A stretch of DNA of 19,188 nucleotides from assembly GCA_023416965.1 (NCBI GenBank), contig JAEZGJ010000217.1:1-19188 (forward strand). Reading direction: 5' to 3'. Below are positions 1 to 8,638 of this stretch, piece by piece (the stretch's first letter is position 1; each line of letters opens with the position of its first letter). Source of the DNA: Pseudomonadota bacterium (GTDB taxonomy: Bacteria > Pseudomonadota > Alphaproteobacteria > Rhizobiales > Phreatobacteraceae). A model generated the notes under the pieces. The model had not been told where the DNA came from. It did not search any database and saw nothing but the letters and a program-made list of their open reading frames with translations. The position numbers were made by a program, and so were the translations under genes.

Positions 1-428
1 TGGGCGACCGGGCTGGCGAGTGCCCCCGCCCACTATTGGGCGACGACGACTGCCCGCTCGACGCCCAGCGCGTCGAGCGCGTCGACCAGTGCCCCCGCCT
101 GGTGGTCGAGCTTCGCCGCGGCGCGGCCCTCCCGCCGCTCGGAAAAGCCGTGGCCGGGCCGGTCGACCAGCAGGGTGCGGCCGAGGGAGGCGAGCCTGTC
201 ACCGAGGGCCGGCCGCCAGGCGAGCGCCGATCCGGAGGCGCCGTGCAGGAAGAGGGCCGGCAGGCCCCCCTCCCCCGCCTCGATTACATGCATCCGCCCC
301 GCCCGCGTCGGCACGAAACGGCCCTCCGGCGGGAAGGCCCGGGAGATGGCGCGGGCGCGCAATGCCGTCCATCCCGCGAGCGCGGCGGGCACGGCGGCTG
401 CGACGGCAAGGGTCGAGAGGACAGCCAT
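1..428 (-). pseudogene. alpha/beta hydrolase, amber codon at nucleophile, cut by window edge
   Basis: Reads from an ATG at 428 toward the window start. Residues 1-20 form a hydrophobic N-terminal anchor or signal. An oxyanion-type segment LFLHGASGSALAW follows at about 59-71, then VDRPGHGFSER, typical of alpha/beta hydrolases of the haloperoxidase/hydrolase-1 type. At the nucleophile elbow the family expects VVVxHSWGGALA. Here the frame reads VVVAQ, a TAG stop (33-35), then WAGALASPVA to the window edge, so histidine-serine is replaced by Gln-stop and the frame stays coherent afterwards. I read this as a gene inactivated by a nonsense codon, or a sequence error (TCG to TAG is one change, CAC to CAA another). 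The gene starts 40 bp after the TPR gene on the same strand, so they may be co-transcribed. The substrate cannot be inferred. The hydrolase family call is firm; pseudogene status depends on the base call. Confidence 0.75.
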
Positions 429-468
429 GGCGGGTTCTACGCCGCGCGGGCGGCAGCGGATCGGCGCG

Positions 469-1092
469 TCAGAGCTCGATCCCGTCCACCTTCGGCTGCA
501 GGCGCTGGATGATCTGTGGCACCCGCTCGATGTGCGGATTGATCTCGAGCGCCTTCTTGAAGGCGACGAGAGCCCGTTTGTCCTCGCCGAGCTGCTGGAA
601 CATCATGCCGAGCCCCACCATGGCGCCGTAATGGCGCGGTTCGAGGCGCAGCACGTTTTCGATGTCGGTGATGGCGCGGCCGATCTCCCGCCGGGCGAAA
701 TGCAGGGTGGCGCGGCGGCTCCAGGCCTCCACCGTCTCCGGATACATGTCGATGACCGAATCGAGCAGCGACAGCGCGAGGTCGGCCTGACGCTGCTGCA
801 TGGCCTGCTGGGCACGCGCCATCAGCAGATCGGCCGTGTCCGAGCCGGACTGCGCCATGATCATCCCGATCTGCGCCTCGATGGCGCGGGCCTGCCGGGC
901 GCCTTCGGCTTCCTTCAGGCGGCTGTAGAGCTCGTCCAGCCGGCGCGCGCGTTCGGAAGCGAAGGAGGGCGGCGGCGCATTGGCCGCGGGCGTCGCCTCG
1001 GCCGCCGGGGCGGCGGGCGTCGGGCCGGTGACCTGCGCCGCCACGGGCGAGGCCGACAGGATGAGGCAAAGAAAAACCGCCGCGCGCATCAT
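469..1092 (-). CDS. secreted/periplasmic TPR protein
   Basis: A 207-residue protein. Residues 3-20 are a signal peptide ending in a PVAAQ cleavage site, followed by an Ala/Pro-rich linker to about residue 42. A helical region follows at 46-82, then about three tetratricopeptide units (roughly 86-120, 121-154 and 155-188) with the usual alternating small and large residues, for example RALVAFKKALEINP at the end of the last one. TPRs serve protein-protein contacts; no catalytic residues are visible. I chose the tandem ATGs at 1092/1089; a GTG at 1110 would add six residues before the signal peptide. It lies downstream of rpmJ on the same strand, about 97 bp away. The partner and pathway are unknown. 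Confidence 0.8.
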   Translation of the reverse strand: MMRAAVFLCLILSASPVAAQVTGPTPAAPAAEATPAANAPPPSFASERARRLDELYSRLKEAEGARQARAIEAQIGMIMAQSGSDTADLLMARAQQAMQQRQADLALSLLDSVIDMYPETVEAWSRRATLHFARREIGRAITDIENVLRLEPRHYGAMVGLGMMFQQLGEDKRALVAFKKALEINPHIERVPQIIQRLQPKVDGIEL

Positions 1093-1189
1093 GCCACCAA
1101 GGTGGGCCACGACGCGCCGACGGTCAATGTCGGGACGATGACGACGCCGTGAGCGCCGCTTCAGTCCCGGGAGGCGGCGTCAGCCGTCC

Positions 1190-1315
1190 TCAGCCCTGAC
1201 GCGCCTTGAAGCGCTTCTGGGTCTTGTTGATGACGTAGACGCGGCCCTTGCGGCGCACGATCTGGTTGTCGCGATGGCGACCGCGCAGCGACTTCAGCGA
1301 ATTGCGGACCTTCAT
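1190..1315 (-). CDS. rpmJ: 50S ribosomal protein L36 (cysteine-free form)
   Basis: A 41-residue, strongly basic protein starting MKVRNSLKSLRG and containing RRKGRVYVINKTQKRFKARQ, a clear L36. It lacks the Cys3-His zinc ribbon of the zinc-binding form, so it is the zinc-independent (C-minus, ykgO-like) type usual in alphaproteobacteria. L36 is a small protein of the large ribosomal subunit that binds 23S rRNA. The start is fixed by an AAGGA Shine-Dalgarno 8 nt upstream of the ATG at 1315, and a promoter with perfect -35 spacing lies at 1394-1422. It is separate from the large ribosomal protein operons, as is normal for this form. Confidence 0.95.
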   Translation of the reverse strand: MKVRNSLKSLRGRHRDNQIVRRKGRVYVINKTQKRFKARQG

Positions 1316-1393
1316 GGCGGCGATCCTTGGATGGGACGAGCACCGGGGATCGGGGGACCCGACGGAAGGTGCGTCGAAGAAGAGGAGGCGGGG

Positions 1394-1422
1394 GCTATAC
1401 GGTGCCGGGGACGCCCTGTCAA
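1394..1422 (-). promoter_or_regulatory. housekeeping promoter of rpmJ
   Basis: On the minus strand TTGACA (1417-1422) is separated by exactly 17 nt from TATAGC (1394-1399). Transcription would start near 1387, giving an rpmJ leader of about 70 nt. The match to the sigma-70 consensus is 6/6 at -35 and 4/6 at -10. Confidence 0.75.
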
Positions 1423-1438
1423 GGTTGCGCGAAGCGAC

Positions 1439-1479
1439 GGCAGACGCCATCTGCCCTCCGGGGGGGCCACACCCCCCGG
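1439..1479 (+). other. tandem hairpins in the leader of the GreA-family gene
   Basis: Two perfect inverted repeats lie back to back: GGCAGA-5 nt-TCTGCC (1439-1455) and CCGGGGGG-6 nt-CCCCCCGG (1458-1479). They end 43 nt before the start codon of the GreA-family gene. No U-tract follows, so they are not a normal intrinsic terminator on the plus strand. They could be structured leader RNA or simply GC-rich palindromes between the divergent rpmJ promoter and this gene. Confidence 0.5.
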
Positions 1480-1522
1480 CCTCCGGGCGATCCATCAACC
1501 GCGCATGAAAGGAGGCCCGGCC

Positions 1523-1999
1523 ATGAGCGTCGCCTTCACCAAGGAAAACGACCGCGACGGCACCGAGGCCAACCTGCAGGACCGGCCGATCTCGCCGCAT
1601 CCGAACCTCGTGACGCCCGAAGGCATGGCGGCGCTGGAGGCCGCGCTCGCGGCCGCCAAGGTCGCGGTGCAGCAGGCTCTCGACGCCGGCGAGGACGCCA
1701 CGGGCCTCGCCCTCGCCCGCGCCAGCCGCGACGCGCGCTACTATTCGGCCCGCCACGCCAGCGCCGAGATCGTCGCCCCGCCGCCCGCGGACGGGCGGGT
1801 GCATTTCGGCAGCCGCGTCACCTTCGACCGTGACGACAAGCGCCGCCAGACCTTCCGCATCGTCGGCGAGGACGAGGCCGAGCCCGCCGAGGGCACCATT
1901 TCCTATGTCTCGCCGGTCGCCCGCGCCCTGATGGGCAAGGAGGTGGGTGACGTCGCGGTGGTGGGGGATGGCGAGGTGGAGATCGTCGCCATCGGGTGA
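1523..1999 (+). CDS. GreA/GreB-family transcription elongation factor-like protein
   Basis: A 158-residue protein. The C-terminal part (about 90-156) has the Gre/Rnk FKBP-like fold signature: FGSRVTFDRDD, FRIVGEDEAEPAEGTISYVSPVARALMGKEVGDVA. The N-terminal part starts with PISPHPNLVTPEGMAALEAAL, the coiled-coil entry seen in alphaproteobacterial Gre paralogues. True GreA carries an acidic tip in a segment like GDLKENAEYHAA; the matching region here reads ALARASRDARYYSARHA, so the usual Asp/Glu pair is not evident. It may bind the RNA polymerase secondary channel without stimulating transcript cleavage; that is inference. The start at 1523 is set by AAAGGAGG (1508-1515), spacing 7; an in-frame ATG at 1505 has no ribosome-binding site. 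It is monocistronic, convergent with the hutD-like gene. Confidence 0.85.
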   Translation: MSVAFTKENDRDGTEANLQDRPISPHPNLVTPEGMAALEAALAAAKVAVQQALDAGEDATGLALARASRDARYYSARHASAEIVAPPPADGRVHFGSRVTFDRDDKRRQTFRIVGEDEAEPAEGTISYVSPVARALMGKEVGDVAVVGDGEVEIVAIG

Positions 2000-2054
2000 G
2001 GCGTCGTCACCGAGGGCAAGACAGCCGCGCGGGACGTCCGGGATGCCCCCCGCA

Positions 2055-2081
2055 CCCTCCCCTCGCCGCGCGAGGAGAGGG
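2055..2081. terminator. palindromic hairpin between convergent genes
   Basis: CCCTCCCCTCG and CGAGGAGAGGG form an 11-bp stem with one mismatch around a 5-nt loop. It lies in the gap between the Gre-family stop (1999) and the HutD-family stop (2171). It may end transcription from both sides, although no clear T-tract follows. Hairpins of this CCCTC-type sequence also occur as dispersed intergenic palindromes in high-GC alphaproteobacteria, so it may be a repeat element. Nothing else is visible in the gap. Confidence 0.45.
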
Positions 2082-2170
2082 GGACTTCGACCGCTGGACC
2101 GGTTTTCCAGCGCATCGACAGGGATCAACCGGCGGCGCGGCCAGCGCACCCTTCGACAGTCCGACGCCGG

Positions 2171-2743
2171 TCAGCCCGGCGTGATCGTCACCACCGCCGC
2201 GCGCCCGCCGGGCGCCGAGGACACCGTGACCGCCTGCGCGCCCTCCACCTGGACGGCGGCGCCCTGGTGCACCACCACCGTCTCGCCGTCGGCTGTCACG
2301 CTCCAGGCCTCTTCGAGCGCGAGAAGCACCACCACCGGCGCAGCCGCGACCGGATCCTCGCCGCCGCGCCCGCGGCGGATCGAGACCTCGCCGGTCGCCG
2401 CTCCGTCCCGGGTCAACAGGTTGAAGGCGGTGGCGGCCTTGCCGTCGCGCAGGCGGCAGAAGGGTGCCGGCGCGCCGGCGAAGACCGTCGGCTGGTCGCG
2501 GTCGAGCGTGCGGGTGCCCTGCCCCTCGAAGTCGAGATGGACGCCGGGGCCCTCGACGATGGTGAAGGTGCGCGTCACCTCCGCATAGTCCGAGAAGGGC
2601 CCGTCCTTCAGGATGGCGGCGGTGCCCACGCGCCAGTCCGCCTCGCCGTCGGCCCCGAGGCTGACGGCGATGTCGGTCGCGGTGCCGCCGCCGTTCTTCC
2701 AGGGGACGGTCCGGAAGCCGGCGGGATCGAGAAGGCGGATCAT
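2171..2743 (-). CDS. HutD/Ves-family cupin protein
   Basis: A 190-residue protein with the HutD/Ves hallmarks: PWKNGGGTATDIA at about 14-26, then ADWRVGTAAI, a SDYAEVTRTF segment, and a C-terminal beta-rich cupin half. HutD is associated with histidine utilisation gene clusters, and Ves with cold-related phenotypes in E. coli; the biochemical activity of the family is not established. No hut genes are present here. Its start lies 4 nt downstream of the stop of the TRAP solute-binding protein gene on the same strand, so the two almost certainly share a transcript. The full length is as expected. Confidence 0.85.
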   Translation of the reverse strand: MIRLLDPAGFRTVPWKNGGGTATDIAVSLGADGEADWRVGTAAILKDGPFSDYAEVTRTFTIVEGPGVHLDFEGQGTRTLDRDQPTVFAGAPAPFCRLRDGKAATAFNLLTRDGAATGEVSIRRGRGGEDPVAAAPVVVLLALEEAWSVTADGETVVVHQGAAVQVEGAQAVTVSSAPGGRAAVVTITPG

Positions 2744-2747
2744 CGGC

Positions 2748-3833
2748 TCACTGCGGCGTGTAGGTGATGCCGCTGATCGGCGAGACGATCTGGTTGTAGA
2801 TCTCGCCGCAGCGGGCGCCGCAGCGCTTCACGAAGGCCGGCAGAACCACCTTCTGCATGGCCTCGCGCAGCAGAGCCACGTCGGCCGGCGTCTCCCGGGT
2901 GATGGTCATCGGCCGGTTGGTCACGACGTGGCCGATCTTGCAGCCCGCCGCATTCCCGGCATTGCACTGGATGCCGTCCTCGGTGAGTTCCGCGCCGAGC
3001 TTCCACTGCGCCTCCTCCACCTCGTTCATGGTGGCCTGCAGGAAGTCGCGCACGGCCGGATCGAGCCGGTTCCACCAGGCGAGGTTCACCGCATAGGCGG
3101 CCACTCCCCACTGGATCGGCAGCGTGTAGAGGTGGCGCGTGACCTCATACCAGCGGGCGCCGTTGCCGGTGGCCGTGCCGGTCACGGCACAGTCGACCAC
3201 GCCCCGCTCGAGCGCGGAATAGACCTCCGGGAAGCCGATCGCCACCGGCTGGCCGCCGATGGACTGGATGAAGTCGTTCTGCGAACCCCCGGGGGTGCGG
3301 ACGCGCCGGCCCTTCAGGTCGGCGAGGCTGGTGACCGGGTCGCGGCAGAAGAGCACCTGGCCGGGGAAGGGATAGAAGGCGACGATCTTGATGCCGACGC
3401 GCTCCAGCTCCTTGTTGAGGGTGGGCAGCATGGCGTGGGCGATGCGGCGGCCCTGCTCGTGCGACGGGTTCTGGCCGGACATGTCGATGATGTCGAGCAG
3501 CGGCACGTCGCCCGCCACGGTGGGCAGGGCGAGGCCGGCGAGGTCGATCTGTCCCGAGCGAAGCACGCGGATCAGGTCGGGCCCGGAGAGGTTGCGCTCC
3601 GGCCAGCTCGCCAGCGTCACGCGGATTCGCCCGCCCGAGCGCTGCGGAAGGGCCTCGCGCAGCATGGGGATGTCGACGCGGGTATATTGCGGGATGGAGG
3701 GCGAGAGCTGCGTCACCATCTGGATGGCAACCGGCGGTCCCGGCGGCAGCGCCGGCGCCTGGCCGAAGGCCGGCGCGGCAAAGGCGAGGCTGGCCGCGGC
3801 GAAGGCGGCGAGGGGCAGGCGAGACGAAACCAT
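2748..3833 (-). CDS. TRAP transporter solute-binding protein, DctP type
   Basis: A 361-residue periplasmic binding protein. Residues 1-24 form a Sec signal peptide (AAPAFGQA). DctP-family features follow: SGGRIRVTL at 67-74, a GPDLIRVLRSGQIDLAG segment at 84-100, and KGRRVRTPGG at 174-183, where Arg179 corresponds to the family arginine that usually grips a carboxylate. GVVDCAVTG is at 211-219. Cysteines at 290/298 and 338/342 could form two periplasmic disulfides; that is inference. The start at 3833 follows GGAGGG, spacing 7. No DctQ or DctM membrane subunits are visible, so it is an orphan binding subunit paired with a HutD-like protein. The ligand is probably an organic or amino acid carboxylate. 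Confidence 0.88.
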   Translation of the reverse strand: MVSSRLPLAAFAAASLAFAAPAFGQAPALPPGPPVAIQMVTQLSPSIPQYTRVDIPMLREALPQRSGGRIRVTLASWPERNLSGPDLIRVLRSGQIDLAGLALPTVAGDVPLLDIIDMSGQNPSHEQGRRIAHAMLPTLNKELERVGIKIVAFYPFPGQVLFCRDPVTSLADLKGRRVRTPGGSQNDFIQSIGGQPVAIGFPEVYSALERGVVDCAVTGTATGNGARWYEVTRHLYTLPIQWGVAAYAVNLAWWNRLDPAVRDFLQATMNEVEEAQWKLGAELTEDGIQCNAGNAAGCKIGHVVTNRPMTITRETPADVALLREAMQKVVLPAFVKRCGARCGEIYNQIVSPISGITYTPQ

Positions 3834-3873
3834 GGGGACACCCTCCGGCGGCGGCGAGATGGCCGCCTCCCCG

Positions 3874-3901
3874 ACTATAGGCCGCCGTTTCCGGGCGTCG
3901 A
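3874..3901 (-). promoter_or_regulatory. probable promoter of the TRAP SBP/hutD-like operon
   Basis: On the minus strand TCGACG (3896-3901) lies 16 nt before TATAGT (3874-3879), about 40 bp upstream of the start codon. The -10 is 5/6 and the -35 4/6 against consensus. The remaining gap to prfC (about 160 bp, 3902-4061) shows only GC-rich sequence without a convincing gene. Confidence 0.4.
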
Positions 3902-4061
3902 GGCCACCTGCCGCAGGGCTCGGCGTGACACACCCGGCCGCCGCGCATGGCTGCAGCGGTGGCGCCAGCCCGGCAGAGCCCCCAGCGCCGCTCCGGGGCA
4001 TCGCGGCTCCTGGGCGAAGCCGGCGGGGCCGGCAAGCCCGCGTCCCCTCGGGGTTTGCGCA

Positions 4062-4091
4062 TTGACCGGGCGCGGCGCCCATGGCTAAACC
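4062..4091 (+). promoter_or_regulatory. prfC promoter, possibly driving a leaderless message
   Basis: TTGACCG (4062-4068) lies upstream of GCTAAACC (4084-4091). The second fits the alphaproteobacterial housekeeping -10 GCTANAWC at seven of eight positions. The start codon of prfC is at 4098, so transcription would begin on or next to the ATG. No Shine-Dalgarno sequence is present in the 14 nt before the ATG, in keeping with a leaderless message. Confidence 0.5.
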
Positions 4092-4097
4092 CCGGCC

Positions 4098-5677
<1,580 letters not shown>

Positions 5678-5696
<19 letters not shown>

Positions 5697-6391
5697 CGCG
5701 CGCCGCGCCGCGGCCCGCCGACCGCCTGGCCCACCCAGGAAATGACCTGGGCGTGCAGGCCGGGGTCCTTGTCGATGTTGAAATGGGTGATTGTGCCGCG
5801 CCCGCGCAGGTCGACATTCTCCACCCGGCCGCGGAAGCCAGGCGCCGCCGACACCGTGGTGCCCCAGCCGTTGTTGGACTGGTAGAGGTTGATGTAGCGC
5901 CGCGCCCCACCCGAGACCTGCTGCTGCACGGTGGGGTCGAAGGCGACCGCCAGCGCCAGGCTCCCGCCGCTCTGGCCGACGGCGTTGACGAGTTCGGTGA
6001 CGGCATTGGCGCCCAGGGAATGGCCCATGACCACCGCCTGGTGACGGCCGCCGGAGGCCCTCTGGTTGGCGAGGATCTCGGCGGCGATGCTGGGCCAGGC
6101 GCCATATTCGTGCACGGTGGCGTTGTAGCCGCGGGCGCGCAGCTTGTCGCCGAGATCGTCCATGCCCTGGGAGAAGACGTTGGCGAGGCCTCGCATGAGA
6201 TAGATGCGGGGCGGCAGGTCCTGCACCCGCCGGCGCGTCGCCGCCGTGACAAGGTCGGAGCGCCCGTCGTCGCGCGCCATCTGCACCGTCGTGCCGCCCT
6301 CGCCGCCCGTTCCGGCAGTCGTCTGGCACCCCGCCAGCATGAAACCCGACAGGGCCAGCGCCACAACCCCCAAGCGCTTCGACAGACTCAT
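5678..6391 (-). CDS. lipoprotein with alpha/beta hydrolase fold
   Basis: A 237-residue protein. The lipobox LAGC at 19-22 (lipidated Cys22) follows a hydrophobic stretch, so it should be membrane-anchored on the periplasmic side. Catalytic-type residues are visible: nucleophile Ser125 in VMGHSLGANA, an aspartate at 152 in AFDPTV, and His203 in ITHFNID, together a plausible Ser-Asp-His triad. A segment YLMRGLANVFSQGMDDLGDKL comes before the nucleophile, as in bacterial thioesterase/lipase-like proteins. The substrate is unknown. The start at 6391 was chosen because the lipobox would otherwise lie about 100 residues in. Its stop lies inside the end of prfC on the opposite strand. The 193-bp gap upstream (6392-6584) shows no gene or clear promoter. 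Confidence 0.82.
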
Positions 6392-6584
6392 CGTCAACCT
6401 CAAGTCCAAGGACCGCCCTTCAACGTCCGGGCCCCTTTCCCGGTTCCGGAGGGGCGCGGCAACACCCTGCTCCATCGTGGTTAACCGGCACTGAACGCGG
6501 TGCCGTAACGGCCCCGCGGCCGGCACTCCACCACCGGCCTGTTGGCGCCGCGTGCCGCGCGGCGGAGCGCCCTGTTTCGCCCCC

Positions 6585-7181
6585 TCAATAGAGGTAGGGA
6601 ATGATCCGCCGGGTGCGCGCCGCATAGTCCGCGTATTGGGGACCGAAGGCCTCGTGCATCATCGCCTCCTCGCGGCCGATGCGGAACGCGTAGAGCAGGC
6701 CGAAGCCGACGAAGCCGGCGGGGCCGACGATCCAGTTCTGCAGCAGCAGGAGCTGCGCCAGCGCCCACAGGAAGAAGGCCGAATACATCGGGTGCCGCAC
6801 CAGCCGGTAGACCCCGTGGGTGACGAGCGTGTGCCCCTCGCGCAGCTCGAGCGTCTGCGACCAGTTGCGGCCGAGCTGTCGATGGGTGGCGAGGAAGAGC
6901 GCGAGGGCGGCGGCGAAGACCGCCGCCCCTGCCCAGGCCTGGGCGGGCGAGAAGCCGTAATCGGCGAAGCGCAGGAGGCCGAATCGCGCCATGAGGCAGT
7001 AACCGATCGGCACGATGCCGAGGCCCGTGAGCGAGATGAGCAGCAGGATCCGCTCGCGCCGGTCCACGGCGCTGACATGGATGCGGTTCTTGCGCTTGTT
7101 CTTCACCTCGTGGGGGATGCGGATGGCACCCCAGCCGAAGACTCCGACGAGGAAGATGATCTCGGCCATGAGACGGGTCAT
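6585..7181 (-). CDS. isoprenylcysteine carboxyl methyltransferase (ICMT/PEMT)-family membrane protein
   Basis: A 198-residue integral membrane protein with about five hydrophobic segments (roughly 5-22, 46-64, 82-98, 134-148 and 151-166). The methyltransferase signature is clear: HRQLGRNWS at 100-108, GHTLVTHGVYRLVRHPMY at 116-133, then R170-E171-E172 and FGPQYADYAARTRRIIPYLY at the C-terminus. Proteins of this family bind S-adenosylmethionine with the C-terminal helices and methylate small hydrophobic or lipid substrates. Bacteria do not carry prenylated CaaX proteins, so the substrate here is unknown. The ATG overlaps the stop of the upstream hydrolase gene (ATGA type), indicating translational coupling. 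Confidence 0.88.
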   Translation of the reverse strand: MTRLMAEIIFLVGVFGWGAIRIPHEVKNKRKNRIHVSAVDRRERILLLISLTGLGIVPIGYCLMARFGLLRFADYGFSPAQAWAGAAVFAAALALFLATHRQLGRNWSQTLELREGHTLVTHGVYRLVRHPMYSAFFLWALAQLLLLQNWIVGPAGFVGFGLLYAFRIGREEAMMHEAFGPQYADYAARTRRIIPYLY

Positions 7182-8365
7182 CGGACGGGCGATTCCTGGG
7201 GGGCTGAGGGAAAGGGCGTCATCGCCGCGCCGAGCGAGCCGTCGGGGCCGAGGGCCCCCGGCAGGCTGGCGCCGTGGCGCACGATGTCGGCGAACCGGAA
7301 CGGGCCGCAGGCGATCATGTGGAAATCATAGGCGTAGCGCTGCTCGTTGCCCATCACGTATTGCCGGTGGATGCGCAGCAGATTGCCGCGGAACCGTCGC
7401 CAGGTCTGCGGCGACAGCATGCGCGAGAGCCGGATCGACTGGCGCACCGGCCGGCCGGTGGCGCGCAGGCCGAGGGCCTCGGCCGTGTTGTTCTTGTAGA
7501 AGCAGATGAAGTCGACGTGGCTGTCATATTCGGCCCAGGTGACGTCGGGGGCCTCGGCGACCCGCCGCACCTGGTCGCGCAGCCAGCCGGCCGCGGGATG
7601 GAGGGCGATCTTCAGGGTGGAGGAGCCGACCCCGCAGAGCCCGAGCGGCGTCGGGCCGGGCGAGCTGGCGGCGAGCACCCGCGCCACCGCGTCGATCATC
7701 CACACGGCCCCGAGGCTGTGGGCGACGACCACCACCTCGTCCACGTCCCCCGCCGCGAGGCCGCGCCGGATTTCCCGGGCGAAGGCCTCGGCCCGTGCCT
7801 CGATGGCCGGCCGGCGCCGCCGGATCATGTCGCGGGCGAAGATCCAGTCGCTCAGCATGTAGGTGAGGTGCAGCCGCGGCCCCGCCGCCGCCACCAGCGC
7901 GGCGAAGACGGCGATGCCGCCGGCAAGTCTCAGCAAGGTCGGCAGCGGCCAGCCGAAGAGCCCGGGTAGCGCCGGCAGGAGCCAGCCGGCGATGGCGAAG
8001 ACCAGCAGCAGGACCAGCGGATAGGCGGCGAAGAGCGCATAGCGCCAGTAGGCGGCGGCGTAGCGGAAGAACGTCCCCGTCGCCAGCATGTCGGCGGCGG
8101 CAAGGAGGTAGCGCGGCAGCCGCTGCCACACCGGCAGGTCCATGTCCTCGGCCACGATGTCGTCCCAGCGCAGCAGGCGTACATCCGTCTCGACGGTCAA
8201 ATCCGGGCCGGTCAGGGTCACCGGCCAGGAGGTCACCGGGACACCCGGCGATTCGACGGCCGCGCCGACGGCCGCCGACAGCGACCACGTCGTCTCGAAA
8301 CGGCCGATCTCGCGCACGAAGCGGTGATGATGGGCGGACGGCGGCAGCGGCTCGTAGCCGGTCAC
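7178..8365 (-). CDS. membrane protein with alpha/beta hydrolase motif; N-terminus probably frameshifted
   Basis: 395 residues from a GTG at 8365. Two hydrophobic segments (about 108-132 and 145-163) come before a hydrolase region with VVVVAHSLGAVWM (nucleophile Ser217) and later DSHVDFICFYKNN. The C-terminal region includes YAYDFHMIACGPF. The reading frame stays protein-like upstream of the GTG (IPFVRKRRTYLV), consistent with the first beta strand. No ATG, GTG or TTG lies between that stretch and the in-frame TGA at 8424-8426. An ATG at 8438 is one base out of frame. The true start is probably that ATG with a one-base difference in the C-rich stretch. Function is unknown. It is co-transcribed with the methyltransferase by a 4-nt stop/start overlap, which suggests a shared lipid or membrane role (inference). 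Confidence 0.75.
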   Translation of the reverse strand: MTGYEPLPPSAHHHRFVREIGRFETTWSLSAAVGAAVESPGVPVTSWPVTLTGPDLTVETDVRLLRWDDIVAEDMDLPVWQRLPRYLLAAADMLATGTFFRYAAAYWRYALFAAYPLVLLLVFAIAGWLLPALPGLFGWPLPTLLRLAGGIAVFAALVAAAGPRLHLTYMLSDWIFARDMIRRRRPAIEARAEAFAREIRRGLAAGDVDEVVVVAHSLGAVWMIDAVARVLAASSPGPTPLGLCGVGSSTLKIALHPAAGWLRDQVRRVAEAPDVTWAEYDSHVDFICFYKNNTAEALGLRATGRPVRQSIRLSRMLSPQTWRRFRGNLLRIHRQYVMGNEQRYAYDFHMIACGPFRFADIVRHGASLPGALGPDGSLGAAMTPFPSAPQESPVR

Positions 8366-8586
8366 GAGATAGGTGCGGCGCTTGCGAACGAACGGGATCG
8401 TGGCCTCCGGGGCGCTGGGCGGCTGTGATCAATGCCATGGCCCGGCCGTCTTCGCCAGATCGCCGGCGCCTGCCGTCCCCAAGCTCGCCGCCGCGGCGCG
8501 GTCCGGGGAGACCGGCGGGTGCCCGCGGAGGTCATCCACCGGTTCGACGGCGGCCACGAATGGGGCTATCATCGCGCCGAGCCTGC

Positions 8587-8616
8587 GGGAACCCCGAGGG
8601 GATCGCAGGGGTTCCC
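8587..8616 (+). other. perfect hairpin just upstream of a small membrane protein gene
   Basis: GGGAACCCC (8587-8595) and GGGGTTCCC (8608-8616) are perfect 9-bp arms around a 12-nt loop. The hairpin ends 22 nt before the ATG at 8639. It could act on translation initiation or as a protein site. No T-tract follows. Confidence 0.45.
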
Positions 8617-8638
8617 TTCGCGGCGAGGACATGAGCCG

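Noticed and set aside
33..35. Amber codon used as a sense codon (recoding)
   Set aside because: The gene at 8639-8929 ends with TAG, and no pyrrolysine or suppressor genes are visible. A mutation or base-call error is simpler.
1274..1522. Extended N-terminus for the GreA-family gene from 1274
   Set aside because: The upstream 83 codons run antisense to rpmJ and its promoter, and a strong ribosome-binding site fixes the start at 1523.
6480..6490. TTAACC-type half site on the minus strand upstream of the lipoprotein gene, resembling a CtrA site
   Set aside because: Only a half site; the second TTAA at the proper distance is missing.
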